11,507 bases of DNA from Cerioporus squamosus. Lineage: Eukaryota > Basidiomycota > Agaricomycetes > Polyporales > Polyporaceae. Made by a program: the position numbers and the translations under genes. This document shows, piece after piece, positions 1 through 6,972 of the stretch; positions within the stretch are counted from its first letter, which is position 1; each line of letters opens with the position of its first letter. The stretch lies in contig JABYQS010000900.1 in NCBI GenBank assembly GCA_022592435.1, positions 1 to 11,507 of the forward strand, given 5' to 3'. The notes under the pieces are model-generated. The model made no database searches, was not told the origin of the DNA, and saw only the letters and a program-made list of their open reading frames with translations.

Positions 1-36
1 AAACTGGAGAAAAGGAACCAATTTCCGAATGCTTAC

Positions 37-168
37 CTGAACTGAAGATGTATGCCTCTCCAATATCAGGAAAGGCTCCCGCGACCTTTCCTTGGCCGGG
101 AGAGGTGCAAACACCACAATTTCTGGAGCCTTTCGGCGGATGACAGAGCTTAACTTTACAGTTACCAT
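37..168 (-). CDS. Possible first coding exon of an unidentified gene (partial, runs off left edge)
   Basis: On the minus strand an ATG at 168-166 opens 44 codons without a stop, ending exactly at a good splice donor (CAG|GTAAGC, exon end at base 37). The intron would continue past base 1: the only acceptor-like CAG inside the window would give an intron of about 33 bases, shorter than any other here. The predicted peptide is basic in its first third (VIRRKAP) with a hydrophobic stretch (IVVFAPLP). I do not recognise a family. It points away from the ERV1-like gene, so the two would form a divergent pair now split by the transposon. The call rests on open frame plus donor only; it could be a chance frame. 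Confidence 0.4.
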
Positions 169-232
169 TTCCACAACATTTCCTGAACAGGGAAACGATG
201 CCGCCTTTCCAGTGTGAGGTTGTGCTCACTCA

Positions 233-241
233 GCGGCAAAG
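233..241. repeat. Target site duplication, left copy (9 bp)
   Basis: GCGGCAAAG directly abuts the left TIR, which begins GGATAGTAAG at base 242. The same 9-mer follows the right TIR at 3999-4007. The match is exact and in direct orientation, as expected of a staggered-cut repair product. Confidence 0.93.
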
Positions 242-389
242 GGATAGTAAGCCTGCACACACCTTTCCCTTATTCGGAAGGCAGGCGCTTCGAGCCCCCG
301 ACCCGGCGCCTCGGACGCGCTCCTGCCTATTATGGATCCTCTACTCACCGCCGCCTCTCGCTTGGGCTCGCGCGTCGATTGCAACCCTT
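242..389 (+). repeat. Left terminal inverted repeat of the MULE
   Basis: This 148-base stretch pairs with the reverse complement of 3852-3998. By eye there are three differences: an A/G substitution in GGCAGGCGC versus GGCGGGCGC, one missing C in the CCGCCGCCTCTC run, and an A/G substitution near the inner end (GCAACCC versus GCAGCCC). Similarity stops after the CCCTT at 389. Short open frames seen here on both strands are by-products of the GC-rich repeat, not genes. Confidence 0.93.
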
Positions 390-464
390 TCTGAGGCTCA
401 ATGGCCTCTCGCATACTTACAATAGATGGTTAGATTTACTTTGTTAACGATACAAATCATTTGA

Positions 465-3400
465 TTAATGAATGGCATACGATTGCTGGCGTTTCTGCGC
501 ATTCTCCGGTGAAGCTGGGAAGATGACTAGGTGAGCGTCCGCTTTACGTCTTTTGCTCTTCCGCTGGACATCTGGGGATGGAGTACGACGTGCAGCCTGC
601 TCCCTAGGACGAGCAAAAACTGCAGGCGCGGGTATCGCCAAGCGCTGACGTGCTTCTATTCCCACTGCCAGCATGGCGGCACTAGGACTGGTCTCGGGCT
701 GTCTCTTGTCTTGACCCTTGGCCTCCACAATCAGTCGTCCTAGCTGCGTCGAAAGCACGTCGATATCTGCCTTGAGTCTCTGCGCTCGAACCACCTCGCT
801 TTCTGGAAGCTCCGCTTCAGCAAGAAGCTCTCCAAGCTGTCGCAGCCTGGGACCATCGGCCTCGAGTTCATGGAACACCCGGGCTATGCGGTGTTGGTTC
901 ACTCCTGCCCTGGCACTTCCTCCAAGGGCCAGACGAGATTCTGGCGGCACACGAGCAGGTGAGTAATAAGTATGCTTATAGTGTGATATGATGGAATGCT
1001 CACGACTTGTATCCACGGTATCATCCTCTAGTACGGTCTCAACATCTGAGTCCGAGGTTAGGGGCGGCAGCAAAGGCACCTCCAGCTCATCCTGTTGCTC
1101 CAGGTCCTCCATACACGACTCCGGGGCCGACTCCGACATGTCGTCGTCGTCTAAGCCAGGTATGTCGATGTCATCTTCAGCAGTGACAAATGCCGCATCT
1201 GTATGAGTCTCGAACATGTCCCCCGACGCTTGCAGGACATCGTCCACAAGCTGCGCTGCCCGCATGACCACGCCAGCGCCAGGAAGAGATGCATCAACTG
1301 CAGCAGTGGGACGCTTGAAGACAGCCATAGCATCCGGGGTTCGCGACGCGAACAGAGTACGTGCTTCTTTCGCCGTTTTGGGCAAGCTGATGGAAGGAAC
1401 TGACAGATTCTTCTTCTGCAGCTCCTTCCGGAGCTCGTCGAGCATGAGCAATCCAGCACGGATGTGCTTGCAAGCCCCTCCATGCGCTCGGAAGTCCGCA
1501 CAAGAGCACGCAGCTGACCCATCCAACCCGATGGAGAGAGAGTATGACACCGGAGCGGTATCGGAAGCTAGGGCGCGTGAGGAGAAGCAGTCGAACGCAA
1601 AGGTACGTGACTGTTCTTGGAAGTCTGGAACACTGATCTGACGGTTCTCGACCAAGCCAGCAGCAGCGCTGTCGCGGGACTCATCGGGAGCGAGCCAGGC
1701 GTATCGCGTCTCGTCTGTGCTTGTGTCCTGTTGACTGGGATGACCGCGCGCCGTGCTGTTCGCAGCAAGGAGTTCGGCCCCTCCGGGTATGGCCTTCATC
1801 TGCGCCGCGAGGCGAGCCTCTTCCAGCTGCTCCAAGGTACGTGCTTGATAGATCGCAGGGACCAAGCTGAAGACAAAGAGGTGCAGTAGGATGTCCACCC
1901 GGACCCGACGGCCTCCGCGCTGCCAACGGCGAATGTGCTTGCGCTTCAAGACCCCATTGAAGGCTTCAAGATGGTTCGTTGTACGCACGACCCCTTCGAC
2001 CTTCCGGCCGAGGATCTTGGCAGCCGCCTGTCGAGCAAACTCCGACCAGCTGCGCCAGAAGTCCTCGCTCGACATCCAATACCCGGAGAGATAGTCAAGA
2101 TGCTCAAGGCCTCCGGTGATGGCCCCATGACTTTCCGGTAAATCCTCCCGCATCAGGATCTCCCGCTCCTGCTTGACTAGGGCTTGTGCCTCCTCGTATC
2201 CCGTAGTCTCGACCAGGGCGGTCTCGAGTTCTGAGAGACGTCGTCGGACATCGACATGGTACGCCGTAGTTCCCTTCACAACACGAGTGCGATGGTTCCG
2301 CCAGGACTGACGGACATGGAACTTGCAGAGGATGAGCCAGATACCCGGGAAGACATCGAGTAATGCACCGCGCTCCTTCAGGTCTGTGTCTGTAGTGGCA
2401 ACACAGGGAGAGAAGGTGGCGCCATCACGGGTTCCGAGCGCGGCCTTCCAGCGCGAGAGCAGCTTGGTGAGGATCTCGGTATTATAGCCACTTGATGTCT
2501 GCTTATTTCCCGATGGAGCTGAGAAGAGCAGGAAGGCGAGGGGAAGACCACAGTTCTTCTCGTCTAGGCCCATGACGATGAACAGAAGAAGCTTGCGATC
2601 GCACAGACCGAAGGTCCCATCCAGCAGGATCTGGGAATTATGTGCGTACCTCCATGCAGCCTCACGCATCTCGTCCGTAGCAATACAGACCTCGAAGCGG
2701 TCGTCTTTCTCTGCTCGTGGAGAGTAGTGGAAGATGGCGTCGGCAAAGGCCTTGTTGTAGATGGGAGAGCTTGGATCACGCCAGCCGTGAACATTGATGT
2801 GGGCAGGGGACGTAGTGTTGATACCGCGGAGGCGATTGAATTGGCGATAGAGAGAACGAGTGTCGCTTGTGCGCAGAAGCCATCGATAGGGGGATTCATG
2901 AAGGTCGACAGGTTGTCCGGGGTATTTGCGGTCCCGGAACATCTGCCGGTTCTTCTCTTGAATGTCGGCAAGCTGGGCACCGGCCTCGAGCTGCTTCAAG
3001 GCCACCTCGTACACAGACTGATGTAGGGGGATGGGAGGAATGCGAGTGAGGAATGCGTCTTTGCAGCGCTGATTGTGGTCGAGCCATCCTCGGATGAGGA
3101 GGACATGCCCAGTGGCAAGCTCATACAGCACCTCCGCATGTGCCAAGCACCCGGTGAAGTCAACTGGACTGCGGCGAGTGGTGGTGTTGCGAGACTTCTC
3201 GTTGTAGCCGCAGTCACTGAGATGTACATGACCGTGACATAGGCTGAGTCTTGTCTTGTGCGCAGACATGTCCAATTTCACGACATACCATTGATATAGC
3301 TTCCTGCGAGTTCGCTGCTTTGGCCTCAACGGCTGCGACCACCGGACACTCCAACGGTTTCCCAATCCAACCCGGCCCTCCAGATCTATCCCGACTTCCG

Positions 3401-3638
3401 CCAGCTTTGCAGCAGCAGCAATTCGTTCGTCCTTCTCTGCTGAGTTATATGAGAGTGAAATGTCCCTCTCCTGGGCGTAAATCGCTGCGATGGCCTGCTT
3501 TTGCTCTTCAGTGACACAGAGCTTTTCGACGTGGACTTTGGTGGCCTTCCGGCGCTCAGGTAAGGAGACTTTCTGCCCAGCAGCTTCAGCATGGCCGTAG
3601 TTGACGAAGTTTCGACCAGAAAGAGTTTGCTTAGACAT
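465..3638 (-). CDS. MULE transposase with SWIM zinc finger
   Basis: Intronless frame of about 1057 aa from the ATG at 3638-3636. The frame stays open upstream to a GTG at 3713 and a little beyond, but has no earlier ATG, so an extra 5' exon is possible. Visible features: an N-terminal basic/Cys-His region; the DDE-type core with Asp340 (LLDGTF), Asp417/Asp419 (TTDTDL) followed by CKFH (Cys438, His441), and Glu558 (LEAFNGVLK); then a SWIM finger, Cys711-x-Cys713-x9-Cys723-x-His725. These are the landmarks of MULE transposases, which cut at the TIRs and reinsert the element. A tail of about 330 residues follows: an acidic Asp/Glu/Ser-rich part (about 815-880), a predicted helical part (about 915-975) and a basic KSKRRK cluster near 1027 that may be a nuclear signal. 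No internal stop is visible, so activity is plausible but inferred. Confidence 0.9.
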   Translation of the reverse strand: MSKQTLSGRNFVNYGHAEAAGQKVSLPERRKATKVHVEKLCVTEEQKQAIAAIYAQERDISLSYNSAEKDERIAAAAKLAEVGIDLEGRVGLGNRWSVRWSQPLRPKQRTRRKLYQWYVVKLDMSAHKTRLSLCHGHVHLSDCGYNEKSRNTTTRRSPVDFTGCLAHAEVLYELATGHVLLIRGWLDHNQRCKDAFLTRIPPIPLHQSVYEVALKQLEAGAQLADIQEKNRQMFRDRKYPGQPVDLHESPYRWLLRTSDTRSLYRQFNRLRGINTTSPAHINVHGWRDPSSPIYNKAFADAIFHYSPRAEKDDRFEVCIATDEMREAAWRYAHNSQILLDGTFGLCDRKLLLFIVMGLDEKNCGLPLAFLLFSAPSGNKQTSSGYNTEILTKLLSRWKAALGTRDGATFSPCVATTDTDLKERGALLDVFPGIWLILCKFHVRQSWRNHRTRVVKGTTAYHVDVRRRLSELETALVETTGYEEAQALVKQEREILMREDLPESHGAITGGLEHLDYLSGYWMSSEDFWRSWSEFARQAAAKILGRKVEGVVRTTNHLEAFNGVLKRKHIRRWQRGGRRVRVDILLHLFVFSLVPAIYQARTLEQLEEARLAAQMKAIPGGAELLAANSTARGHPSQQDTSTDETRYAWLAPDESRDSAAAGLVENRQISVPDFQEQSRTFAFDCFSSRALASDTAPVSYSLSIGLDGSAACSCADFRAHGGACKHIRAGLLMLDELRKELQKKNLSVPSISLPKTAKEARTLFASRTPDAMAVFKRPTAAVDASLPGAGVVMRAAQLVDDVLQASGDMFETHTDAAFVTAEDDIDIPGLDDDDMSESAPESCMEDLEQQDELEVPLLPPLTSDSDVETVLEDDTVDTSREHSIISHYKHTYYSPARVPPESRLALGGSARAGVNQHRIARVFHELEADGPRLRQLGELLAEAELPESEVVRAQRLKADIDVLSTQLGRLIVEAKGQDKRQPETSPSAAMLAVGIEARQRLAIPAPAVFARPREQAARRTPSPDVQRKSKRRKADAHLVIFPASPENAQKRQQSYAIH

Positions 3639-3851
3639 TGGAACGCGAGCAGTATGCAAGGAAAGCAGGTGGTGGTCAAGCTCGACCCCTAAGGCCACAA
3701 CAATTTTGCGCACAAGTTGTAAGCGCTCGACCTCCTTAGACCACAGGAACTATCGTATTCAAGCTGAATTCTTCGAAGAAAAAGGCTCTGTTCGTTACAT
3801 TGACTATAATACATTCTCTTCGACCAAACTGGACGATTTACTCGCCCAAGG

Positions 3852-3998
3852 AAGGGCTGCAATCGACGCGCGAGCCCAAGCGAGAGCGGCGGTGAGTAGA
3901 GGATCCATAATAGGCAGGAGCGCGTCCGAGGCGCCGGGTCGGGGGCTCGAAGCGCCCGCCTTCCGAATAAGGGAAAGGTGTGTGCAGGCTTACTATCC
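3852..3998 (-). repeat. Right terminal inverted repeat of the MULE
   Basis: Inverted partner of 242-389, ending ...CTTACTATCC at 3998 directly before the second GCGGCAAAG. It is one base shorter than the left copy. A GTG-initiated frame here runs in phase into the ERV1-like gene, but it contains no ATG before 4061, so it is not used as coding sequence. The repeat now forms the promoter-proximal upstream sequence of ERV1. Confidence 0.93.
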
Positions 3999-4007
3999 GC
4001 GGCAAAG
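3999..4007. repeat. Target site duplication, right copy (9 bp)
   Basis: GCGGCAAAG immediately outside the right TIR, identical to 233-241. Removing the element and one copy restores a continuous 126-bp gap between the left-edge ATG and the ERV1-like ATG. Confidence 0.93.
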
Positions 4008-4060
4008 TGCGGTACTTCCGTGACGTCCACCTCGCATTCCCTTTCTTGCTGGCCCTCGGA

Positions 4061-4666
4061 ATGTCTTCCGACTCTTCGAGCTCGTCGTCCAAGTCTCCCC
4101 TTCCCCCTGGGATGGTTATAGGACCGGACGGAAAGCCTTGCAAGATATGCACTGCGTTCCGGCACTGGAAACCTCGCGTCGACAAGTCAAAGCAGCCTCC
4201 GAACGCCCCTTCGGGGCAGCAGAAGACGGCGGCAATGATGGCGGCTTTTGCTTCCGGAGCGGGTTTCACCGCCTCTCAGACACAGTCGCAGGCAACTGTC
4301 GATACGGAGACGCGCCCGCCGAATTGCCCGCCAGACGTCGAACAACTCGGGAACGCGACATGGACGTTCCTGCACACTACCGCAGCATACTACCCGGAAA
4401 AGCCCACGATGCATCACCGCGTCAACATGCTATCACTTCTGCGCGCCCTGCCTGTGCTCTACCCTTGTTCGAATTGCGCGCAGCACCTCGGCGAGAACAT
4501 GAAGACGCATCCTCCAGACGTCAGTGGACGAGCCGCGCTCAGCAAATGGCTGTGCGAACAGCACAACGAGGTGAACGAGAGGTTAGGGAAGGACAAGTTT
4601 GAATGCACGGTTGAGAAACTAGACGAGAGGTGGAAGGATGGTCCAAGCGACGGCAGCTGCGATTGA
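4061..4666 (+). CDS. ERV1: Erv1/ALR-type FAD-linked sulfhydryl oxidase
   Basis: Single-exon gene of 201 aa. Erv1/ALR reoxidises the import receptor Mia40 in the mitochondrial intermembrane space and passes electrons to cytochrome c or oxygen; that role comes from the family. Seen here: a Ser-rich start, an N-terminal shuttle pair Cys27-x-x-Cys30 (GKPCKIC), a low-complexity linker (about 40-85), then the Erv domain (about 89-195). This has the W-x-x-x-H FAD segment (WTFLH, 101-105), the redox-active Cys136-x-x-Cys139 (YPCSNCAQH), the HNEVN FAD-binding motif after Cys165, structural Cys182, and a DERWKDG...GSCD end close to animal ALR. All key cysteines are present. I chose ATG 4061 because no earlier in-frame ATG exists. 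It starts 54 bases after the transposon's right target duplication, so its upstream control region is split. Confidence 0.93.
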   Translation: MSSDSSSSSSKSPLPPGMVIGPDGKPCKICTAFRHWKPRVDKSKQPPNAPSGQQKTAAMMAAFASGAGFTASQTQSQATVDTETRPPNCPPDVEQLGNATWTFLHTTAAYYPEKPTMHHRVNMLSLLRALPVLYPCSNCAQHLGENMKTHPPDVSGRAALSKWLCEQHNEVNERLGKDKFECTVEKLDERWKDGPSDGSCD

Positions 4667-4858
4667 CTTGGCTGGAAGGTATGTTGCACGTTACGAGTGC
4701 GGTCTAAGTGGCCATAGGATTGACTCCGGATACTAGCCGGGGACTGTGGTCCGCATTTGTATCGCTCTGCAATGGTTTCCGCTTGGTGTATCCTGTAAGT
4801 GTTCTCAGTTGCACAACTATGAGCCGGCCGTCTGACCCAATTCGGGATTTCGTGCAGG

Positions 4859-4864
4859 TATAAG
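4859..4864 (+). promoter_or_regulatory. Possible TATA element
   Basis: TATAAG about 95 bases upstream of an ATG with purine at -3 (4959-4961) and followed by a CT-rich stretch, the usual arrangement of a fungal TATA promoter. It could serve the weak small gene at 4959 or a long leader of the DUF7918 gene. Based on motif and spacing only. Confidence 0.25.
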
Positions 4865-4958
4865 ACTGCCATCTACATCTCTGCTCCTCCCTTCACATTC
4901 GTCTGTTCGACCGTGACACACGTTCAATCTCTGTACATATCAGGTAATACCGTGGAAG

Positions 4959-5245
4959 ATGGCCATTATGACTCTGGAAAGTGCGATGCATCCGGGATGT
5001 GCATGCAACCAGATCACTTCGCTGACCCTAGAGGTGAGACCTTCGATGATAGCTCACGCATGACTCCTTCGAAACAAATTGGCACGTAGGACTCTTCCTT
5101 GTTTGTCGACAGTTTGTTCCAGAGCAGATGACATGAATACTGTCTCATTGCTCTTCACAGGTTGTCTGGCGAAGCCGAGAATACAGAGGTTACGTACATG
5201 CTTGCTGCACGAGGTGTCAAGTACTCACATCGTGCAGTCACATAA
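4959..5245 (+). other. Weak candidate small spliced gene (about 56 aa)
   Basis: A reading can be assembled as exon 4959-5033 (25 codons, ending CTAGAG|GTGAGA), intron 5034-5089 (56 bases, ends CGTAG), an 11-base exon 5090-5100, intron 5101-5160 (60 bases, GTTTGT...TTCACAG), and exon 5161-5245 ending in TAA. The introns have the length and ends of those in neighbouring genes, and a TATA-like box lies upstream. The product would be Cys-poor apart from a CAC near residue 15 and matches nothing I know. The micro-exon and the weak second donor make this doubtful; non-coding DNA is equally possible. Confidence 0.17.
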
Positions 5246-5447
5246 TGGAGAGGTAGCATCTCTGATCTGACAATGACATGTCCGGACGTCCGTTCGAAGC
5301 CCCGCTTTGGCGCCCTGCTGCAGCCAGACTTAGGGTCCAAAAGCAACGTGAGGAGGTGTCCCTCTTGACGAACGTACCGAGGATATCACTTAAGGTATCA
5401 TATGCATACGTCTGCTCCTCTGCGATCACCATCTCGCTCTTACTCAT

Positions 5448-6666
5448 ATGTTCAGCCGTGGCTTTGACGTTTTCATCCGCTGTGGAGGGAAGCAACTTGA
5501 GGAGTACGATGCCGGCGAATACGACGAAGAGGGCGAGCCCACCATCGAGTGTTACATCGCGAGTGAGGCCGGAAAGGTGCGCGACTGACAACGCGCTCAC
5601 CCATAGTGTCCTGACCTTTCCACGTACCTGCAGCGATTCACGATATGTTGGTGCGAGGAAGACCCGGGGACCGACATGATAGTCAAGTGTTATGTAGATG
5701 GTCAACTTGTGGATACCACTGCACACTTTGCCGACGAGGGCAGCGGCGACTTGCAGGGTTTGACCATTTCCCAGGATAAATACCGTCCATTCATGTTTGA
5801 GGAGGTTAGGAGAACGAGTATGTCACATTGGCTTCTCTCTGGCCGTCTGATTCACTGATGGCCACAAATGTATGCACAGGCAACCCCAGCATTAGTGCAC
5901 CGGGCACCATCAATGGTCTCTTCGGGACCATCGTGGTGACACTAACGCACGTCGACTATTGGCGTCCGGCTCGTAAGTGTACCAAGTTCGCCCTAGAGAC
6001 TGTCGAAGATCCAAGGCCCATCCACGTCAAGGACAATGTGGAAGGAGGGCATAATGTATGGTACGTCTTTTTGTAGGCTCCTCAACGGTCGCACTGCGTC
6101 ATGAATCCATAAAACTGATCCTCGCAATTCACCCACCCTGAACAGCTTCGGACAGCCTACACACTTTCCCAGAACCGGACGTCGTGTTGGGTTTACAGTC
6201 CAAGATCCCGTTGGTTACGAGGATGATGCCGAGCCGTTCCTATGCTTCTGTTTCATATACTGGCCCAAAGGTATGGTCTTCGCTATACTTATTAATTGAG
6301 ATCCCGGGAACTCACTGGACGCGGTTGAATAATGGCCACCAATGTTCAGAAGTACTCCTGGAAAAGGGCATCATTCCCCAGCCAAACCTTGATCATTTCG
6401 ACGCTCAAACCGGCCACTCGTTGCTCTCTTCCCGGGCACCCAGACGTCCAAGCGAAGAGGACGAAGAAGAGTGTGGTTCAGAAATCGATGTAAGCAGCAA
6501 CAATGACGATGACATTGCAGTCGCATCGTCACATGGATCCACTGTGGGGGCGGCCACACAGGCTCAGGTCCAGGCGGAAGTGCGAGAACTTGAGGTCAGT
6601 CTCTTTCTCGACGCAATGACAGCATAGCGACAGCTGATAGTTTCTCAGGCCCAGATGGACTTATAA
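5448..6666 (+). CDS. DUF7918 family protein (six exons)
   Basis: Reconstructed as 5448-5576, 5634-5817, 5880-6060, 6146-6270, 6350-6594 and 6649-6666, giving 293 aa. All introns are GT-AG and 54-85 bases, and every junction keeps frame. The layout resembles the DUF7918 family of mushroom-forming fungi: an N-terminal surface-type strand segment (MFSRGFDVFIRCGG, then GEYDEEGEP...), the FTICWC start of exon 2, the RPFMFEEV block, RRVGFT, and FCFIYWPKEVLLEKGI (the usual place of the FxYRPLxxLxxxGI motif). Residues 208-288 form an acidic, Ser/Asn-rich low-complexity tail, then a short QAQVQAEVRELEAQ helix. The family's function is unknown; no catalytic residues or signal peptide are visible. The ATG at 5448 was chosen because it leads straight into the conserved N-terminus. 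After the TAA at 6664 the same frame continues 14 codons (see findings). Confidence 0.75.
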
Positions 6667-6972
6667 CAACGACAGCTAGAGATGAAGAAGAGGATCCTCG
6701 AAGTCTGCTAAGCCGGCGCACTCGGCAGCTTGTGAGCATCGGCTCTCGAACATTGAGGTGATCGATCTTGTCCATTGAGCTGGTAATCGGACTTGTTCCG
6801 GAGAGCAGTGGTATTGCATGGGGAACCCAACGAGAAAAGAACTGTACGCTGTATGAAGATACTGTGGTTTGATAGTAATCAACAAGCTGCGCACGACCGT
6901 ACTCCTTGAAGCAGATAGCCCTACTACGGGGCTGAGAAGCACCGTTGATAGATGTCGGAACGTACACAACGA
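6667..6972. other. Convergent 3' intergenic spacer
   Basis: About 300 bases between the DUF7918 stop and the stop codon of the minus-strand TPR gene, so it holds both 3' ends. The first 45 bases continue the DUF7918 frame to a second TAA at 6709-6711. Beyond that I see no open frame of interest, no repeat and no RNA gene. Confidence 0.5.

Larger units (their letters stand above)
242..3998 (-). mobile_element. Complete Mutator-like (MULE) DNA transposon
   Basis: A 3757-bp element bounded by long terminal inverted repeats (242-389 and 3852-3998) and flanked on both sides by the identical 9-mer GCGGCAAAG (233-241 and 3999-4007). A 9-bp target duplication with TIRs over 100 bp is the hallmark of Mutator-superfamily elements, including fungal ones such as Hop of Fusarium oxysporum. 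The element carries one long transposase frame on the minus strand with MULE catalytic residues and a SWIM finger. Near-identical TIRs, perfect duplication and an open transposase frame indicate a recent, potentially autonomous insertion. It lies just upstream of the ERV1-like start codon. Strand is given as that of the transposase. Confidence 0.93.
4667..5447. other. Intergenic stretch, 781 bp, no confident gene
   Basis: Lies between the ERV1-like stop and the DUF7918 start. The first 190 bases show no coding pattern. A TATAAG at 4859-4864 is followed by a pyrimidine-rich tract (about 4872-4950), which looks like a fungal core promoter for whatever starts near 4959. Bases 5246-5447 end in a C/T-rich run immediately before the DUF7918 ATG, consistent with that gene's leader. 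No tRNA, tandem repeat or transposon end was seen. Confidence 0.5.

Noticed and set aside
226..414. Short open frames on both strands in the TIRs (also 3838-4023)
   Set aside because: Mirror images of each other in the inverted repeats; they reflect GC-rich repeat composition, not a gene.
3639..3713. N-terminal 25-residue extension of the transposase starting at GTG (3713)
   Set aside because: Nuclear genes rarely start at GTG and the first ATG is at 3638. The frame is open a little further upstream, so a spliced 5' exon remains possible, but nothing shows it.
3980..4060. In-frame upstream extension of the ERV1-like gene into the transposon TIR
   Set aside because: The frame opens only at a GTG and has no ATG before 4061; the extra residues come from transposon and leader sequence and would not be expected in Erv1.
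5238..5726. Minus-strand 162-aa open frame
   Set aside because: Lies opposite exons 1-2 and the leader of the DUF7918 gene, whose plus-strand exons match a known family and splice in frame; the antisense frame matches nothing.
6184..6627. Plus-strand 147-aa open frame starting at GTG
   Set aside because: It reads exon 4 of the DUF7918 gene in the wrong frame and runs through intron 4; only its latter half (exon 5) is real coding frame.
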